A stretch of DNA of 64,000 bases, from assembly GCA_030144725.1 (NCBI GenBank), contig JASKMD010000002.1:1832255-1896254 (forward strand), in the 5' to 3' direction. Positions 1-10,964 of the stretch are shown here, piece after piece. The translations under genes were made by a program, and so were the position numbers. The notes beneath the pieces were generated by a model. The model was given only the letters and a program-made list of their open reading frames with translations, was not told the origin of the DNA and did no database searches. Source of the DNA: Haematococcus lacustris. Lineage: Eukaryota; Chlorophyta; Chlorophyceae; Chlamydomonadales; Haematococcaceae. Within the stretch, counting starts at the first letter, position 1. Each line of letters opens with the position of its first letter.

Positions 1-282
1 GCTAAAAAGTGGTTAGTTACGTTGAATGTCATAATGGGATGCGATTGCGACGTCAATCGGTCGCAGCTTCAGCCATGGCCACGCAGGTGGTTCTGGGCTT
101 TCAGCCTTCTGCGACAAAGCCCAAAGTAACCAGCCCAAACAGCCAAGCCAAGGACATCTCCTCGGTTTCTCGCTCCCTGCTCAGCGAGCTCCTGACGGCT
201 ATGAGCCAAGCAGAACAGGGAACTTGGCAAAATCAAGAGCCCGACTCGGAGGGGTCCATATGTTCGGAGGACCCAGAGGACA
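1..282 (+). repeat. Exact direct repeat, copy A (5' part of an unrecognised gene)
   Basis: This block is identical base for base to 1688-1969 (offset 1687). It includes the ATG at 75 and the reading frame starting MATQVVLGFQPSATKPK. Identity ends at 282, where copy A runs into a GGGGC array while copy B continues as coding sequence. This is either a very recent tandem duplication with array insertion, or an assembly duplicate. Confidence 0.9.
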
Positions 283-283
283 C

Positions 284-1028
284 GGGGCGGGGCGGGGCGG
301 GGCGGGGCGGGGCGGGGCGGGGCGGGGCGGGGCGGGGCGGGGCGGGGCGGGGCGGGGCGGGGCGGGGCGGGGCGGGGCGGGGCGGGGCGGGGCGGGGCGG
401 GGCGGGGCGGGGCGGGGCGGGGCGGGGCGGGGCGGGGCGGGGCGGGGCGGGGCGGGGCGGGGCGGGGCGGGGCGGGGCGGGGCGGGGCGGGGCGGGGCGG
501 GGCGGGGCGGGGCGGGGCGGGGCGGGGCGGGGCGGGGCGGGGCGGGGCGGGGCGGGGCGGGGCGGGGCGGGGCGGGGCGGGGCGGGGCGGGGCGGGGCGG
601 GGCGGGGCGGGGCGGGGCGGGGCGGGGCGGGGCGGGGCGGGGCGGGGCGGGGCGGGGCGGGGCGGGGCGGGGCGGGGCGGGGCGGGGCGGGGCGGGGCGG
701 GGCGGGGCGGGGCGGGGCGGGGCGGGGCGGGGCGGGGCGGGGCGGGGCGGGGCGGGGCGGGGCGGGGCGGGGCGGGGCGGGGCGGGGCGGGGCGGGGCGG
801 GGCGGGGCGGGGCGGGGCGGGGCGGGGCGGGGCGGGGCGGGGCGGGGCGGGGCGGGGCGGGGCGGGGCGGGGCGGGGCGGGGCGGGGCGGGGCGGGGCGG
901 GGCGGGGCGGGGCGGGGCGGGGCGGGGCGGGGCGGGGCGGGGCGGGGCGGGGCGGGGCGGGGCGGGGCGGGGCGGGGCGGGGCGGGGCGGGGCGGGGCGG
1001 GGCGGGGCGGGGCGGGGCGGGGCGGGGC
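284..1028. repeat. GGGGC pentanucleotide array, 745 bp (about 149 units)
   Basis: This is an uninterrupted GGGGC tandem array. It is open in several frames on both strands (AGRGG and PAPPR repeats), which is a by-product of the unit and not a gene. The G-rich strand could form G-quadruplexes. Shorter arrays of the same unit occur at 15827-15915 and, on the other strand, at 62868-62996. Confidence 0.95.
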
Positions 1029-1687
1029 CTGATGTGGACGTGGGCCAGCCAGGGCGCTCGCTGAAACCCAAGCTCGCTCTCCCGCCGCTGCTCAGCCTGC
1101 TGTCAATGTCATCATCAGTCATGCCGGACGTCCTTCTCCCGCTGCTTCTGCTCACTCCGCGCAGCTGTGATCTACCTGTCGGCGATGTGCACGGTTTGCC
1201 TGCCAAGGTGGTTAAGGGCGGAGAGGGTCGGCCGTCCAGGGTCACGCCATAGCTCGCAGGGCCGGTACCAGCTGGTCACGCACCGCCGGGTTGCCGGAAT
1301 GCCATGTCAAGCGCCTGCAACCGCGAGTAATGGATGCAATGTCAACTGAACAGCAGAGTCGGGTGCTGATGCCAGCTGCATTGAAGAAGTTGCCAAGTTG
1401 CCCAGTTGCCAAGAAGTCGCGCAAGTGCAGTTGCGATGGACAGCGTTGTGTTGGTCGCAAGCACGCAAGCATGGAGTAGTATGAGGGCTATAGGGATCAA
1501 AAGTTGAAGAAATGCCGCACCCGCGACTCGGGGCCCAAGCAGCCACATAGCCACATGGACAAGACCAAATCCTCACTAAATCTTAGATTGTCTTATGTCT
1601 AGGCCTCGCTGATACAAGCTATTTCCAACCCATTGCACTGTTTGCTGGCACAAGTACTACAGTGCAACTGCTGCTGCTGCTGAACAT
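1029..1687. other. Spacer between the two direct repeats, no supported gene
   Basis: About 660 bp of non-repetitive sequence. Short ORFs on both strands lack convincing splice sites or family resemblance. A short GCT run at about 1668-1680 lies just before copy B. I see no RNA gene or element end here. Confidence 0.6.
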
Positions 1688-1969
1688 GCTAAAAAGTGGT
1701 TAGTTACGTTGAATGTCATAATGGGATGCGATTGCGACGTCAATCGGTCGCAGCTTCAGCCATGGCCACGCAGGTGGTTCTGGGCTTTCAGCCTTCTGCG
1801 ACAAAGCCCAAAGTAACCAGCCCAAACAGCCAAGCCAAGGACATCTCCTCGGTTTCTCGCTCCCTGCTCAGCGAGCTCCTGACGGCTATGAGCCAAGCAG
1901 AACAGGGAACTTGGCAAAATCAAGAGCCCGACTCGGAGGGGTCCATATGTTCGGAGGACCCAGAGGACA
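1688..1969 (+). repeat. Exact direct repeat, copy B
   Basis: Identical to 1-282. In this copy the frame continues past 1969 into MDDDGYQPNEHQST, so copy B is the one connected to a plausible gene. Confidence 0.9.
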
Positions 1970-2286
1970 TGGATGACGATGGGTACCAGCCCAACGAGCA
2001 CCAGAGCACCGCGGTCGATATCCCATTGCACACACGGCAAGTGATCTGAGGCGTTGACGTGATTTGTGGGGACCCAACGGACTGCTGTGCCCCTCTTTTG
2101 TTGGAATGCTGTGCCCTGGCTGCTTGGCACCGCCGGCGCCTTTGAACTGTGCTTGCACGAGCGCTCTGCAGGCGGGACAATACACAGCAGCTTGCGAAGC
2201 TCCTGTACCAGCAGCAGGTCCAGGCAATGTTGCAGGCCCAGGAAGCATATAGGCAGCGGCATTTTGCCGAAAGTAGAACTGCAAAG
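1762..2286 (+). CDS. Unrecognised gene, 5' exons (acidic, Gln-rich helical protein)
   Basis: The ATG at 1762 opens MATQVVLGFQPSATKPK, followed by a Ser/Glu-rich stretch and an acidic run (SEDPEDMDDDG). A second probable exon starts after the AG at 2171 and ends at 2286 before GTGGGT; it reads as a Gln-rich helix (LAKLLYQQQVQAMLQ, then QEAYRQRHFAESR). The first exon probably ends at one of several GT sites between about 1980 and 2042. I do not recognise the family, and further exons would lie beyond 2286. Its 5' part is duplicated exactly at 1-282, so the window may hold two alleles, two paralogues or an assembly duplicate. Only the general exon character is supported. Confidence 0.4.
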
Positions 2287-2289
2287 GTG

Positions 2290-3737
2290 GGTGCTCCTGC
2301 GCATGGACCGATATAGAGCGCTGACGGTGGCTGCTTACTTGGCAACGACAGTGCCAACGACTCGAACATTTTTAGATCGTTCCGCTGGTCCTTTCTTTTT
2401 TTGCAGGCGGCATCTCCCGTAGGAGGGCACTGCAAACCCGGATTCTGATGGGTTTACTGCGGAGCCACTGCGGATGAGTGCACGAGGGGCCCTTCTTCAC
2501 TTCGCCTGACTCTGAGTAAGAGTTAAGGAGCTACCGTCGGTGGAGTTGCTGGCGGTGACAGACCAGGTACCTGAACACAGGGCCAAGTATGGCCTGGGCA
2601 GTGGGTTTGTCATGATGTACCCTCGCTCTTCCAATGCGCCCAAACAAGGCATGAGCTGCTGTTCGGCATCTCCACATATGCACGCCTATCTGTATCATAA
2701 ACGATGTGTCTGCCATGTGCTAGCCACCCTCCAGCACACTGCTGAGTACCAGCGTGCGCTGTGCTCAATGCATGCATAGATGCTGAGGTGTGGAGCAGCT
2801 CATGATCGGAAATTGAATCGGTGCAGGATGTCGCTAGCACGTGATGCGTAGATAGTCATGTGAGTATCCCTCATCAGGGTGACCACGTGTATGTGAGCTG
2901 ATGTGTGTCTCCCTGACTATTGTTTTTGTGTGGCTGTGTCCTTGGGTAGAGAGTGTGGGTGCCGACATTGGAGTCTATGCTGGCTGTGTGTGTGTGTGTA
3001 TCTGTGCCATCGGCAATGGGGGAGAATCCACCCATTTGCTGCAGCCTTGACAGATGAATGCAAAGCATGGGGAGGTTCTCAACTGGCGAGGCTCATATCA
3101 TTGCCCAAGTTGACAAGGAATGCTAGATGAGCACAACACAACACAGGATGATGACAGGATGTAGAGATGGTACTGGGGTGGTGGGCAGCCTCATGGACCG
3201 AGGCATCTGATATGTTGGGTGGGGGAGCAGCGGACAGGGAGGGGGTTCAGGTCATGCATGGCACTGCCCGATTGCCTAGGAAATGGCAAATCAGAATTCT
3301 CCAAGCACCCAGGATCAAGTCCCCTCTATGCACTCCATTGCTGGCGGTTCCTGTGAGGCTTAGAAGCAGCATCCTGTGTGCGCAGCAAAAGTGTGAATTG
3401 CTTGTGCCCATGTTGCTTCAGCCCAATGTTCAACACATGCCCAATGTGCATGGCTGCTCTGCGTTGATAGCGTTGCGAAGCTTTCCATGTCCCCTTAGCA
3501 TGCTGCCCTTTGGATTCCTGGCTTGTAGGCGAAGGACTGCGGTAGCACACGTTGTTCTGTTTAGGAGGTGTCGACATGGTAATGAGGATCGCACCTCGGG
3601 TGGTGAATTGAGTTGAATTTGCCTTCGTCATGCCTTGCATGTTCTATACGATTCCGCCAATGTAAAAACATGCTTAAGCGCGTTTCCTTGCCTACAAGAT
3701 ACTGCAGTGGGCATTGGCGGGTACAGACTGAGGCTAT
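2290..3737. other. Gene-poor stretch, nothing supported
   Basis: The ORFs here are short and overlap on both strands without conserved motifs. A short TG-rich run lies at about 2985-3002. Later exons of the upstream gene could be present, but I could not place them. Confidence 0.5.
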
Positions 3738-4114
3738 GAGACCAGACAGCGCTGCCAGCCAAGGGCAAGGAGTACCCTGGCCTGGGCTACAAGCGGCTGC
3801 GAGACGAGCCTCCCAAGGCCCAGGAGCAGCAGCAGCCTGCTGTGGCACAGTAGTGTGTGCCCCCTTCTTGAGCTGTTATCAGCTTCCAATTAGCGCATGT
3901 TTTGTCATGCCAACTCTACACAATAGCCCTCAGGGGTCAGGCAATGATGTAGGTGGTAGGCACTCATGCACCGTGTCCATGTGCACTGGGTTTACTCCAC
4001 ACAGCCCATTAACACCAAACTTTGAGTCGGGCCAGCATTGGTCACTAGTATATGCTGCTAGTGGCTACTACTGGTCCGGCTCAAATGGAGGCCCTAGTGA
4101 GGGACAAGGGGGCT
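3738..4114 (+). mobile_element. Fanzor-type element, copy 1: 5'-truncated 3' end
   Basis: The fragment begins inside the C-terminal tail of the Fanzor-like protein (KGKEYPGLGYKRLRD, ending PAVAQ and TAG at about 3853). It then carries the conserved 3' non-coding region to the right end GGGACAAGGGGGCT at 4114. The non-coding part differs from copy 2 (12287-12547) at only about 3 of 260 positions, so one is a very recent relative of the other. The long terminal hairpin is at 4022-4084. All catalytic motifs are missing, so this piece can only be a non-autonomous remnant, although the putative guide-RNA scaffold is complete. Confidence 0.8.
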
Positions 4115-4529
4115 GAGGGATCGTTGACTTCTTGAGATGTCTTCGTGTCGAATGCCATGAACTGCGGAGACCCAGGTCGTAATGCCGGCAATCATGCCAA
4201 GTTGGCTGATTAGCGTAAGTAACAACACTCAAAACAATTGCTCTCTCACCTCACCTCCTCCCTTAAGCACAAAGTATGTAGCAAGAGTTTGTGGAATATT
4301 ATTCAAAACAAACCTGATAACTTGCATGCTTTCGCTGTGAGTCCATGTCCACCTTTATTTGCGCACGTAGCTTTTCTAATGCCTTGTAGAGCCCCTGTAA
4401 AGGGAGAGCGGCCATGCAGCCTCACGCCATCAGTGACGGGCTGACCGGCACAGGCCATCATCATCTGAACAGGAGGTGATCGTGCGCTTCAGCATCACAG
4501 CCGTTTCCTGCTTGTAGCCTTCCCCTCCC
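4115..4529. other. Intergenic, no supported gene
   Basis: It lies between the element right end and the stop codon of the minus-strand phosphoesterase. It would hold that gene's 3' UTR. No clear terminator or RNA is visible. Confidence 0.5.
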
Positions 4530-7500
4530 CTACAGGACCCCACCGTCCAGGTCCACTTGGTATCTTGCAGCCGCCCCCAGCTGGGCGTCCCACATGCACA
4601 AGAAGTAGGGCATGACCTGACCCTCCAGGGGGTTGTGCACATAGCGCCGCACCAGCCCCCGCCCGCCACTGCCCATTGGCTGCCCTGTGCCTGGCACCTT
4701 GCCCACACCTCCTGCTGCTGCTGCTGCTGCTGCTGCCGGAAGTGGGGGTGCTGCCACTGCGGCTCCTGCTGTGGCTCCTGCCGCTGTTGCTGACGTGGAT
4801 GGTAGGTGGTGTTGGGTGCCAGCAGGAGTGGGGTGGGAGGAGGGGGTGAAGCAGGAACGGGGTTTTGATGGGTGGGTGGGGTGGGGTGGGGGGCAGGGGG
4901 TGCTGACAGGCAGGCTGGTGTCCAGTGGCACATGAGAGTGACCATACACATGCACGCATGCAGCCACGCTGTCCACCTGCTGCTCCAGTTGGAGGCAGCC
5001 CATCGCCTTGCGCAGCTCAGGCCTGCGAAGGCACACATGCACCCACCACACCCACAGGCTTGAACAACAAGCTTATATACCCGCACCCGCACCCACACCC
5101 GCACCCGCACCCGCACCCGCACCCGCACCCGCACCCGCACCCGCACCCGCTCATCAGCAGTCTATCGTCATTAAATTGCATTTGTTAATATGTGGTTCAA
5201 TCGGGCACTGCCGGCTTTGCTGCAGCACACAATGATGCAACTCATTTAAATCACATTGGCAAATGCCATGCACTGATGCTGATGCTGACACAGGCCTAAC
5301 CACACACCAGGTGCTCCACCCACCTGCTTACCCCAAACCTGCTAGCTTGTGCAGTCCAGCTTGACTGGCAGAGCAGGCATGCGCTAGATCCAGGCCCAGT
5401 GGCCGCTGCACTGCATTCACTGCAGTCACTGCACACTCACATGCCAGTGTTGCAGGGCAGCTCGGTGCGGGGCAGGAAATGGCTCATGGTGATGACGTCA
5501 CACTCACGCCTCCCCGCCCCAGCTTCCTGCCAGCTGCCGCCTGCGTGGCTGCTCAGGTCAGATGCGCTAAGGGAAAGGCGAGTGAGGGACGTAGCCAGGC
5601 TGGACCTGAGGCAGCTGGTCTCCACTGGGGTGGGGTCTGCAGCCGGCACACTGTGCCAACTGGCTCCACAACTGCCAGCCCCAGTGCTACCATCACCGCC
5701 ACCGCCACTGCCACTGCTTCTGCTGCTCCTGCTGCTGCTGCTGCTGCTGCTGACAGATGGCCCTGTTCCTGTGTGTGTGCAGCCACCACACACCTCCTTC
5801 CCAGCACAGCAGCCACAGCCACCATCCACCTGCTGCTGCACCTGCGTCTGCCCGTACTTCCTCCTCCCCTCCCCTACTGCTGCCGCTGCTGTGAGTGGGT
5901 CAAGGCTGTGGTGGTGGGCATGAGGCTTGCGGCGCAGGCGCATGGCAGCGGCTAGGGCAGGGCGGTTGAGCGCTAGCATGAGCTGCCACAGCCCCTGCAC
6001 TTCGTCCACAGGCCAGCGGCAGAAGGAGTCGAAGCGGAGCCGGCCGGGTCGGGGGTCGTCAATGTCCCAGGAGTGGTGGTACCAGGACAGCAGGGGCACC
6101 ACCACCAGGTCTGGGTGCACCTGCATGCATGCGTATGGGGAGGTGGGGTGTGACATGGGGTCACACTATTTGGCGGCCCCACACCACACCACGGCCCCGC
6201 CCTTACCCTCACCCTTGTGCTAGGTGGGGTGGGCACGATGAGCATGGCAGGTATGGGGGAGGGTGGTGTGACACTAATACAGGGTCAACTTTTCCAGCCT
6301 CAGGGCCCCTGCCCTGCCCTGGTCCTACCTCCTGCGCCCCAGCTAAACCAGAGTAAACACACACGGCGGCACCCCTGCCCCTGCCCCTGCCCCTGCCCCT
6401 GCCCCTGCCCCTGCCCCTGCCCCTGCCCCTGCCCCTGCCCCTGCCCCTGCCCCTGCCCCTGCCCCTGCCCCTGCCCCTGCCCCTGCCCCTGCCCCTGCCC
6501 CTGCCCCTGCCCCTGCCCCTGCCCCTGCCCCTGCCCCTGGCCCTGCCCCTGGCCCTGCCCCTGGCCCTGCCCCTGGCCCTGGCCCTGGCCCTGGCCCTGG
6601 CCCTGGCCCTGGCCCTGCCCCTGCCCCTGCCCCTGCCCCTGCCCCTGCCCCTGCCCCTGCCCCTGCCCCTGCCCCTGCCCCTGCCCCTGCCCCTGCCCCT
6701 GCCCCTGCCCCTGCCCCTGCCCCTGCCCCTGCCCCTGCCCCTGCCCCTGCCCCTGCCCCTGCCCCTGCCCCTGCCCCTGCCCCTGCCCCTCCCCCTCCCC
6801 CTGCCCCTGCCCCTTGCCCTAACCTGGGCTGTGGCGACATCCACGTCCAGGGCATCACACATCGCCCAGAAAGCCAGCAGCTTGGCCAATGAGTCCGGGT
6901 GCTGGCCGCCATCAACCTGGGGTCTGAGCCAGCAGTCATGGTTGCCAGGCACGGCCACCACCCTGTGAGTCAGGCAGCCAATAGCCAGGGTCGGCAGGGG
7001 GCCCAGCAGCCATGGGCACAGCTCCACCAAAGCACAGGGGGCACAGCTGGGTGGGGCAGGTAGGGTTGAGGTGAGACTAAGGGGGGCTGAGGGGGTTGCA
7101 GAAGGTGAGGGGGTGAAGGCGGAGGGGGTGGGGAGGGTCTGGGGTATGGGGTGCCATGGGGTCATGGGGTCATGAGGTGAGGTGGAGTGGGGCAGAGTAG
7201 GGTGGGGTAGTCCAGGTTCAGGGCTGCGACAAGGGGAGTGCAGGTGGGTTTGGTTTTATTATGCAGCTAGGTGGGAAGGGCTGGGGTGGGGCAGGTGGGA
7301 AGGGCTGGGGTAAGTAGCGGGCTGAGGGGGTAAGGTGAAGGGGGAGAAATGGAAGTGGAAGGAGGGGTTGGGTCCAGGTAACCCAGCTATGGCATGAGGC
7401 TGTGGGTAATCAGGCAGGGCGGTGGTCTGCCCTGAGTGAGCAGCTAAGGGGGAGGAAGTTAAAGTTAAGGTTAGGGTTAGGGTTAGGGTTAGGGTTAGGG

Positions 7501-7954
7501 TTAGGGTTAGGGTTAGGGTTAGGGTTAGGGTTAGGGTTAGGGTTAGGGTTAGGGTTAGGGTTAGGGTTAGGGTTAGGGTTAGAGTTAGGGTTAGAGTTGT
7601 TACCCTGACCCAGTAGGCCCTTGGCCTCACCTGTGAAACCTAGGCCGCAGTATCTCCAGCGCTTGCTTGGCCGCTGTCAGGGAGTCTGCTATATCCCCTG
7701 CAAGACTCAGCCATGGTACCACACGGCAGCGCATCACTGCCTCCGGCACCTCCTGATTACAGTCCTGGGTCACAAATCCTGATCACACTTAACGGTCACA
7801 CTCCATAGTCACACATCCTGATCACACTTGACGGTCACACTCCATGGTCACACTCCATGGTTACACCTGCAATGAGAAGGACGTCGTCCAAGAAAGCAGT
7901 GCCGCTGACGTCCCTCAGCACCTCCAGGTTGCCGCCCTGGTCCACATGCAGGTC
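4530..7954 (-). CDS. Calcineurin-like metallophosphoesterase (5' end unresolved)
   Basis: Five exons join in matching phases: 7954-7867, 7697-7631, 6962-6824, 6120-5441 and 5022-4530 (1467 bp, 489 codons including the stop). The metal-site motifs appear in family order: DLH (start of the first exon), AGD (spanning the first splice), GNHD (PGNHDCW), SHFLPR, and GHSH (VHVYGHSH) in the last exon. PLLSWYHHSWD and the C-terminal RYVHNPL also match the plant/algal class of this family. The product should be a cytosolic metal-dependent phosphohydrolase; its substrate cannot be read from sequence. Low-complexity insertions (a Ser/Gly-rich stretch and a polyalanine run) lie between conserved blocks. 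The N-terminal exon before DLH was not found; it should end in phase 0 upstream of 7954. The introns are loaded with hexamer and telomere-like arrays. Confidence 0.85.
5084..5150. repeat. CCGCAC hexamer array in a phosphoesterase intron
   Basis: About 11 units of CCGCAC/CCACAC lie about 60 bp upstream (in transcript sense) of the last exon's 3' splice site. Confidence 0.9.
6370..6815. repeat. CCCCTG/CCCTGG hexamer array in a phosphoesterase intron
   Basis: About 445 bp of CCCCTG units with a central block of CCCTGG variants (about 6535-6610). On the gene strand the array starts only about 9 nt after the 5' splice site that follows the exon ending at 6824. The long Pro-Cys and Arg-Gly ORFs across it are artefacts of the unit. 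Confidence 0.95.
7471..7596 (+). repeat. Interstitial TTAGGG telomere-type array
   Basis: About 21 units of TTAGGG, perfect to about 7580 and then with two TTAGAG variants. It sits in the phosphoesterase intron between exons ending at 7631 and starting at 6962, so it is internal and not a chromosome end. The unit is the vertebrate-type motif, not the TTTTAGGG of Chlamydomonas reinhardtii. Confidence 0.9.
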
Positions 7955-7963
7955 CTGTACGGT

Positions 7964-8070
7964 CACACCAGCATCAAGTATCACCAGCATCATGTACACC
8001 AGCATCATGTGTATCATGTACACCAGCATCATGTACACCAGCATCATGTACACCAGCATCATGTGTCACA
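7964..8070. repeat. Short 15-bp tandem repeat (ATCATGTACACCAGC type)
   Basis: Five to six imperfect units of a 15-bp motif lie immediately upstream of the DLH exon of the phosphoesterase, in intron or 5' sequence. Confidence 0.8.
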
Positions 8071-8533
8071 CTTACAGCAAGTGCAGCAGGCAGCTTTTGA
8101 CAGCATAGCAGTGCAGGAACCGCAAGACAGTATAGGGCGCTTTGGAGAGAGGTGTGGTGAGGGGTAACGCATGGTTAGGCAGCTTGTCTGCCTCCACATG
8201 CGCTGCACCATGCCCGGGCCCACTGCGTCCCGGACTCTTGCTACTACTGACACCGACATGTGTCAGAGCAGGGGGCCAGACAGCATTGGTGCATTCAGGG
8301 GGCCAGACAGCAGCGGCAGCATGCACAAAGCTAAGCCCAGGGCAAGGCACAGACAGCAGCAGCAGCAGCAGCAGCAGCAGCAATAGGAGCAGCAGCAGCA
8401 GCAGCAGCAGGGCAAGGTGAGGTACTTACAGAAAGACACAGCAGCCTCATGCGCCGGGCTTGCCCAGCTGTCGCCTGCATGGCAGCATATCAGCAGCTCA
8501 GCTGGGCCCTGGAATGACACCATGTGGGGACCC

Positions 8534-8667
8534 CTGGCCCTAGCCCTGGCCCTGGCCCTGGCCCTGGCCCTGGCCCTGGCCCTGGCCCTGGCCCTGGCCC
8601 TGGCCCTGGCCCTGGCCCTGGCCCTGGCCCTGGCCCTGGCCCTGGCCCTGGCCCTGGCCCTGGCCCT
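8534..8667. repeat. CCCTGG hexamer array
   Basis: About 22 units of CCCTGG, the same variant seen inside the 6370-6815 array. A CAG run lies at about 8356-8411. Both are probably in 5' introns or upstream of the phosphoesterase gene. Confidence 0.9.
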
Positions 8668-8988
8668 CACTGACCCAGCATGCGGCGCTGCGCTGAGCGC
8701 GTGCTGCCGCCTGCTTGCCTGCCCCGTGGGCAATCTGCTCCAACAGCTGTCCTTGCAGCTGGGACACCTCAGCAGCCCCTGAGCCAGTGACCTGCAGGTC
8801 ATGATGACATGCCAGTAAGTGCCCATGACTTGCGGCTGCCAACATTGGCATAACTACCATGGTATCCTTGTTCATGCAGTGAGTTTATAAGTGGGCATCG
8901 CTTGCACACCTTGCACACCAGTAGACATGTGTTTCTGTATTAGAGAACATGTTTTTCTGTTGCAGCCTCTACCAACGCCCTTTTGCGG

Positions 8989-9375
8989 TCAGGGATGAAG
9001 GGTTCCCTTCGCCGCATCCGGCATGCAAAGCTTGGTGCCACTGTTCCCGCTCCTGCTGACCTGCTGCCTGGCCCGCGCCATCACGATGTACGCGTTCTCG
9101 ATGTCGTGCATGCCGAGCAGCGCACGGCACATGGCAACCCAAGGCTTGACTTCGCTCCTGCACGCGGGATGGCCCCCATGTGGCGCAGCGTTCGCACAAA
9201 TGCCTTGGGCTTGCGTGAGTCGACGTGAGCAGGCTACGCGCCTGCTGCTAGCTTCCTGCGCCTGCTTGGCGTTTAAGAATGCCGCGCCAAAATCTTCGAC
9301 TTTCAACGCGTTTTCTGCCTTGAGGAGCGCGTCCTTAACTGCGCACAGCATTGTAACCTCAAACGCACGCACCAC
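8989..9375 (-). CDS. Hypothetical 128-aa ORF
   Basis: The ORF starts MVRAFEVTMLCAVKDALLK and continues with an Ala/Lys/Glu-rich helical region (AENALKVEDFGAAFLNAK), then a more basic half. Its composition is more protein-like than that of neighbouring ORFs, but I recognise no family and see no introns. It could be a small gene or a fragment of a mobile-element protein. Confidence 0.3.
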   Translation of the reverse strand: MVRAFEVTMLCAVKDALLKAENALKVEDFGAAFLNAKQAQEASSRRVACSRRLTQAQGICANAAPHGGHPACRSEVKPWVAMCRALLGMHDIENAYIVMARARQQVSRSGNSGTKLCMPDAAKGTLHP

Positions 9376-9747
9376 CCTGCCGTCGTGGTAGCGATGGAGC
9401 TAAGAGCATGTGCGGGCCCTTTGTCACACGTCCCTTTGTCACACTTGACAACCCCCCACTTCTTTTTTATCTACGGTGAGGGCGTGCCAGGTAGTGCTAC
9501 CCGCCTGAAGTTTTGTGCACTACCGGTACCAATACCGTTAAAAGAAGTATTGATGCCACTTTATGCACCATCGCAACTACATTGTAGCGTCAACACCGTT
9601 TAGTGGTGTTTACAGGTCTCCGGAACAAAGTATGGCGCAGTCTTAGGATGTCACAGTCTATCTGGGCGTCGAACTGGGCTCCGTGGCTGGCCTGCACACT
9701 GACCCCCCCATCTAGTGCAATAGTAGCGGTGGAGCAGAGGCACGAGG

Positions 9748-10257
9748 ATGCCTTGCAGCTGGAACAGCCGCAGAGCTTGGCTCAGCAGTGCCCAACACCA
9801 GCAGCTGGCGGGTCACCGTACCAACAACGCACAGGTCACAGTGGTTGTTACCAACACCAGCGCTGTAAGTGCACACCAGCCTGCAAGGCAACAGCATCGC
9901 ACAGAGCACCAAAGAGTGTCAAATGTTGAAAACACACACAGCAGTGGGCAAAGCAGCAGCTGTCAGAAGCTGCCAGCAGTCAGCACGAGTCTGAGCAGCA
10001 GGTCATGCAGCAGCAGCGGCAAGGAGTTGGTCAGCGGCAGCGGCAGCAGCAGCGGCAATGACTTGGTCAGCGGCAGCGTCAGCAGCAGCGGCAATGACTG
10101 GGTCAGCGGCAGCGGCAGCACAAGAGTCTTGCCGTGGTCAAACTGCATTGGATTGTTTGTGTTGCTCACCACCCAGCTTGTTGCTATTGTTGTTGCTTGT
10201 GCTGTGTACGTTCGTAGACACGTCACTGCTGCTGCTGTGGCAGGCGTACAGCCGTAG
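9748..10257 (+). CDS. Possible Ser-rich single-pass membrane protein ORF
   Basis: The ORF contains three units of a 39-bp repeat (SSSGKELVSGSG-type) at about 10010-10115, followed by one strongly hydrophobic segment (LFVLLTTQLVAIVVACAVYV). That gives an extracellular Ser/Gly-repeat plus transmembrane arrangement. There is no family match, and the frame could be fortuitous in a CAG-rich region. Confidence 0.2.
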   Translation: MPCSWNSRRAWLSSAQHQQLAGHRTNNAQVTVVVTNTSAVSAHQPARQQHRTEHQRVSNVENTHSSGQSSSCQKLPAVSTSLSSRSCSSSGKELVSGSGSSSGNDLVSGSVSSSGNDWVSGSGSTRVLPWSNCIGLFVLLTTQLVAIVVACAVYVRRHVTAAAVAGVQP

Positions 10258-10964
10258 GCAGCAGCAGCTGGTGGAGCAGCAGCAGTTGCAGGAGCAGCAG
10301 GAGCAGCAGCAGCCACACGGCATGCGTGCCAGCGCCCAAACATGTGAGAGGCTGGTGTGAGGCCACTGTGGGGGACAATTGGTGATACCTGATCTACGGG
10401 CGCCTTAAACGGATGTTAGGGTAAACTACGGGGACCCTATACACTGGTTGTATCCCACAAAAGACACAGGGGGTCGAACCCTGGGGGCCATGCCTGCCAG
10501 CCACCCAGCGCCAGGTCTGTGGCTTTGTGGTGAGGCCCTCCTGCTGCTTCCTACAATCCAGTGAGACAGGAGCTGCAGGCAGCGAGACATTGAGACAGGA
10601 GAACAATGAGAGGGAGACAGGGAGAAGAGTGAGGCAGGGAGACAGGAGAACAGTGAGACAGGAGCTACAGGCAGCTCACTAGCGCCCCTCACAGCAACCA
10701 AACTCTCCACTGCCGCCATTGAGAACAGCTGCAGTGCAGGTCTGTGGTTGCACACAAACTGTTGCAACTTGGGCAATGTACTGGCTGCACCTGCGCAGCA
10801 CAAGGAGAGCTTACAGCCACCCACAACGCAGCAGCGCCTCTCAATGAGGGCACCTGCCCCATGAGGGCATCACCAGGCAGTGCTGTCACACCTCCCCTCT
10901 GCAGAGGAACGTCCTCCCCAGAGCTGATGGCAGACCTGACCTGCAGAGCGCTTTGGCAAGCTGT

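Noticed and set aside
9..1252. Long AGRGG and PAPPR ORFs across the GGGGC array
   Set aside because: The unit has no stop codon in any frame, so open frames are automatic. No splice or start context supports translation.
7471..7596. Chromosome end
   Set aside because: Unique sequence with exons of the same gene lies on both sides of the TTAGGG array.
10394..10824. Minus-strand ORFs upstream of Fanzor copy 2 as a transposase
   Set aside because: No transposase or serine-recombinase motif is visible; GAGACAGGGAG-type repetition explains part of the open frame.
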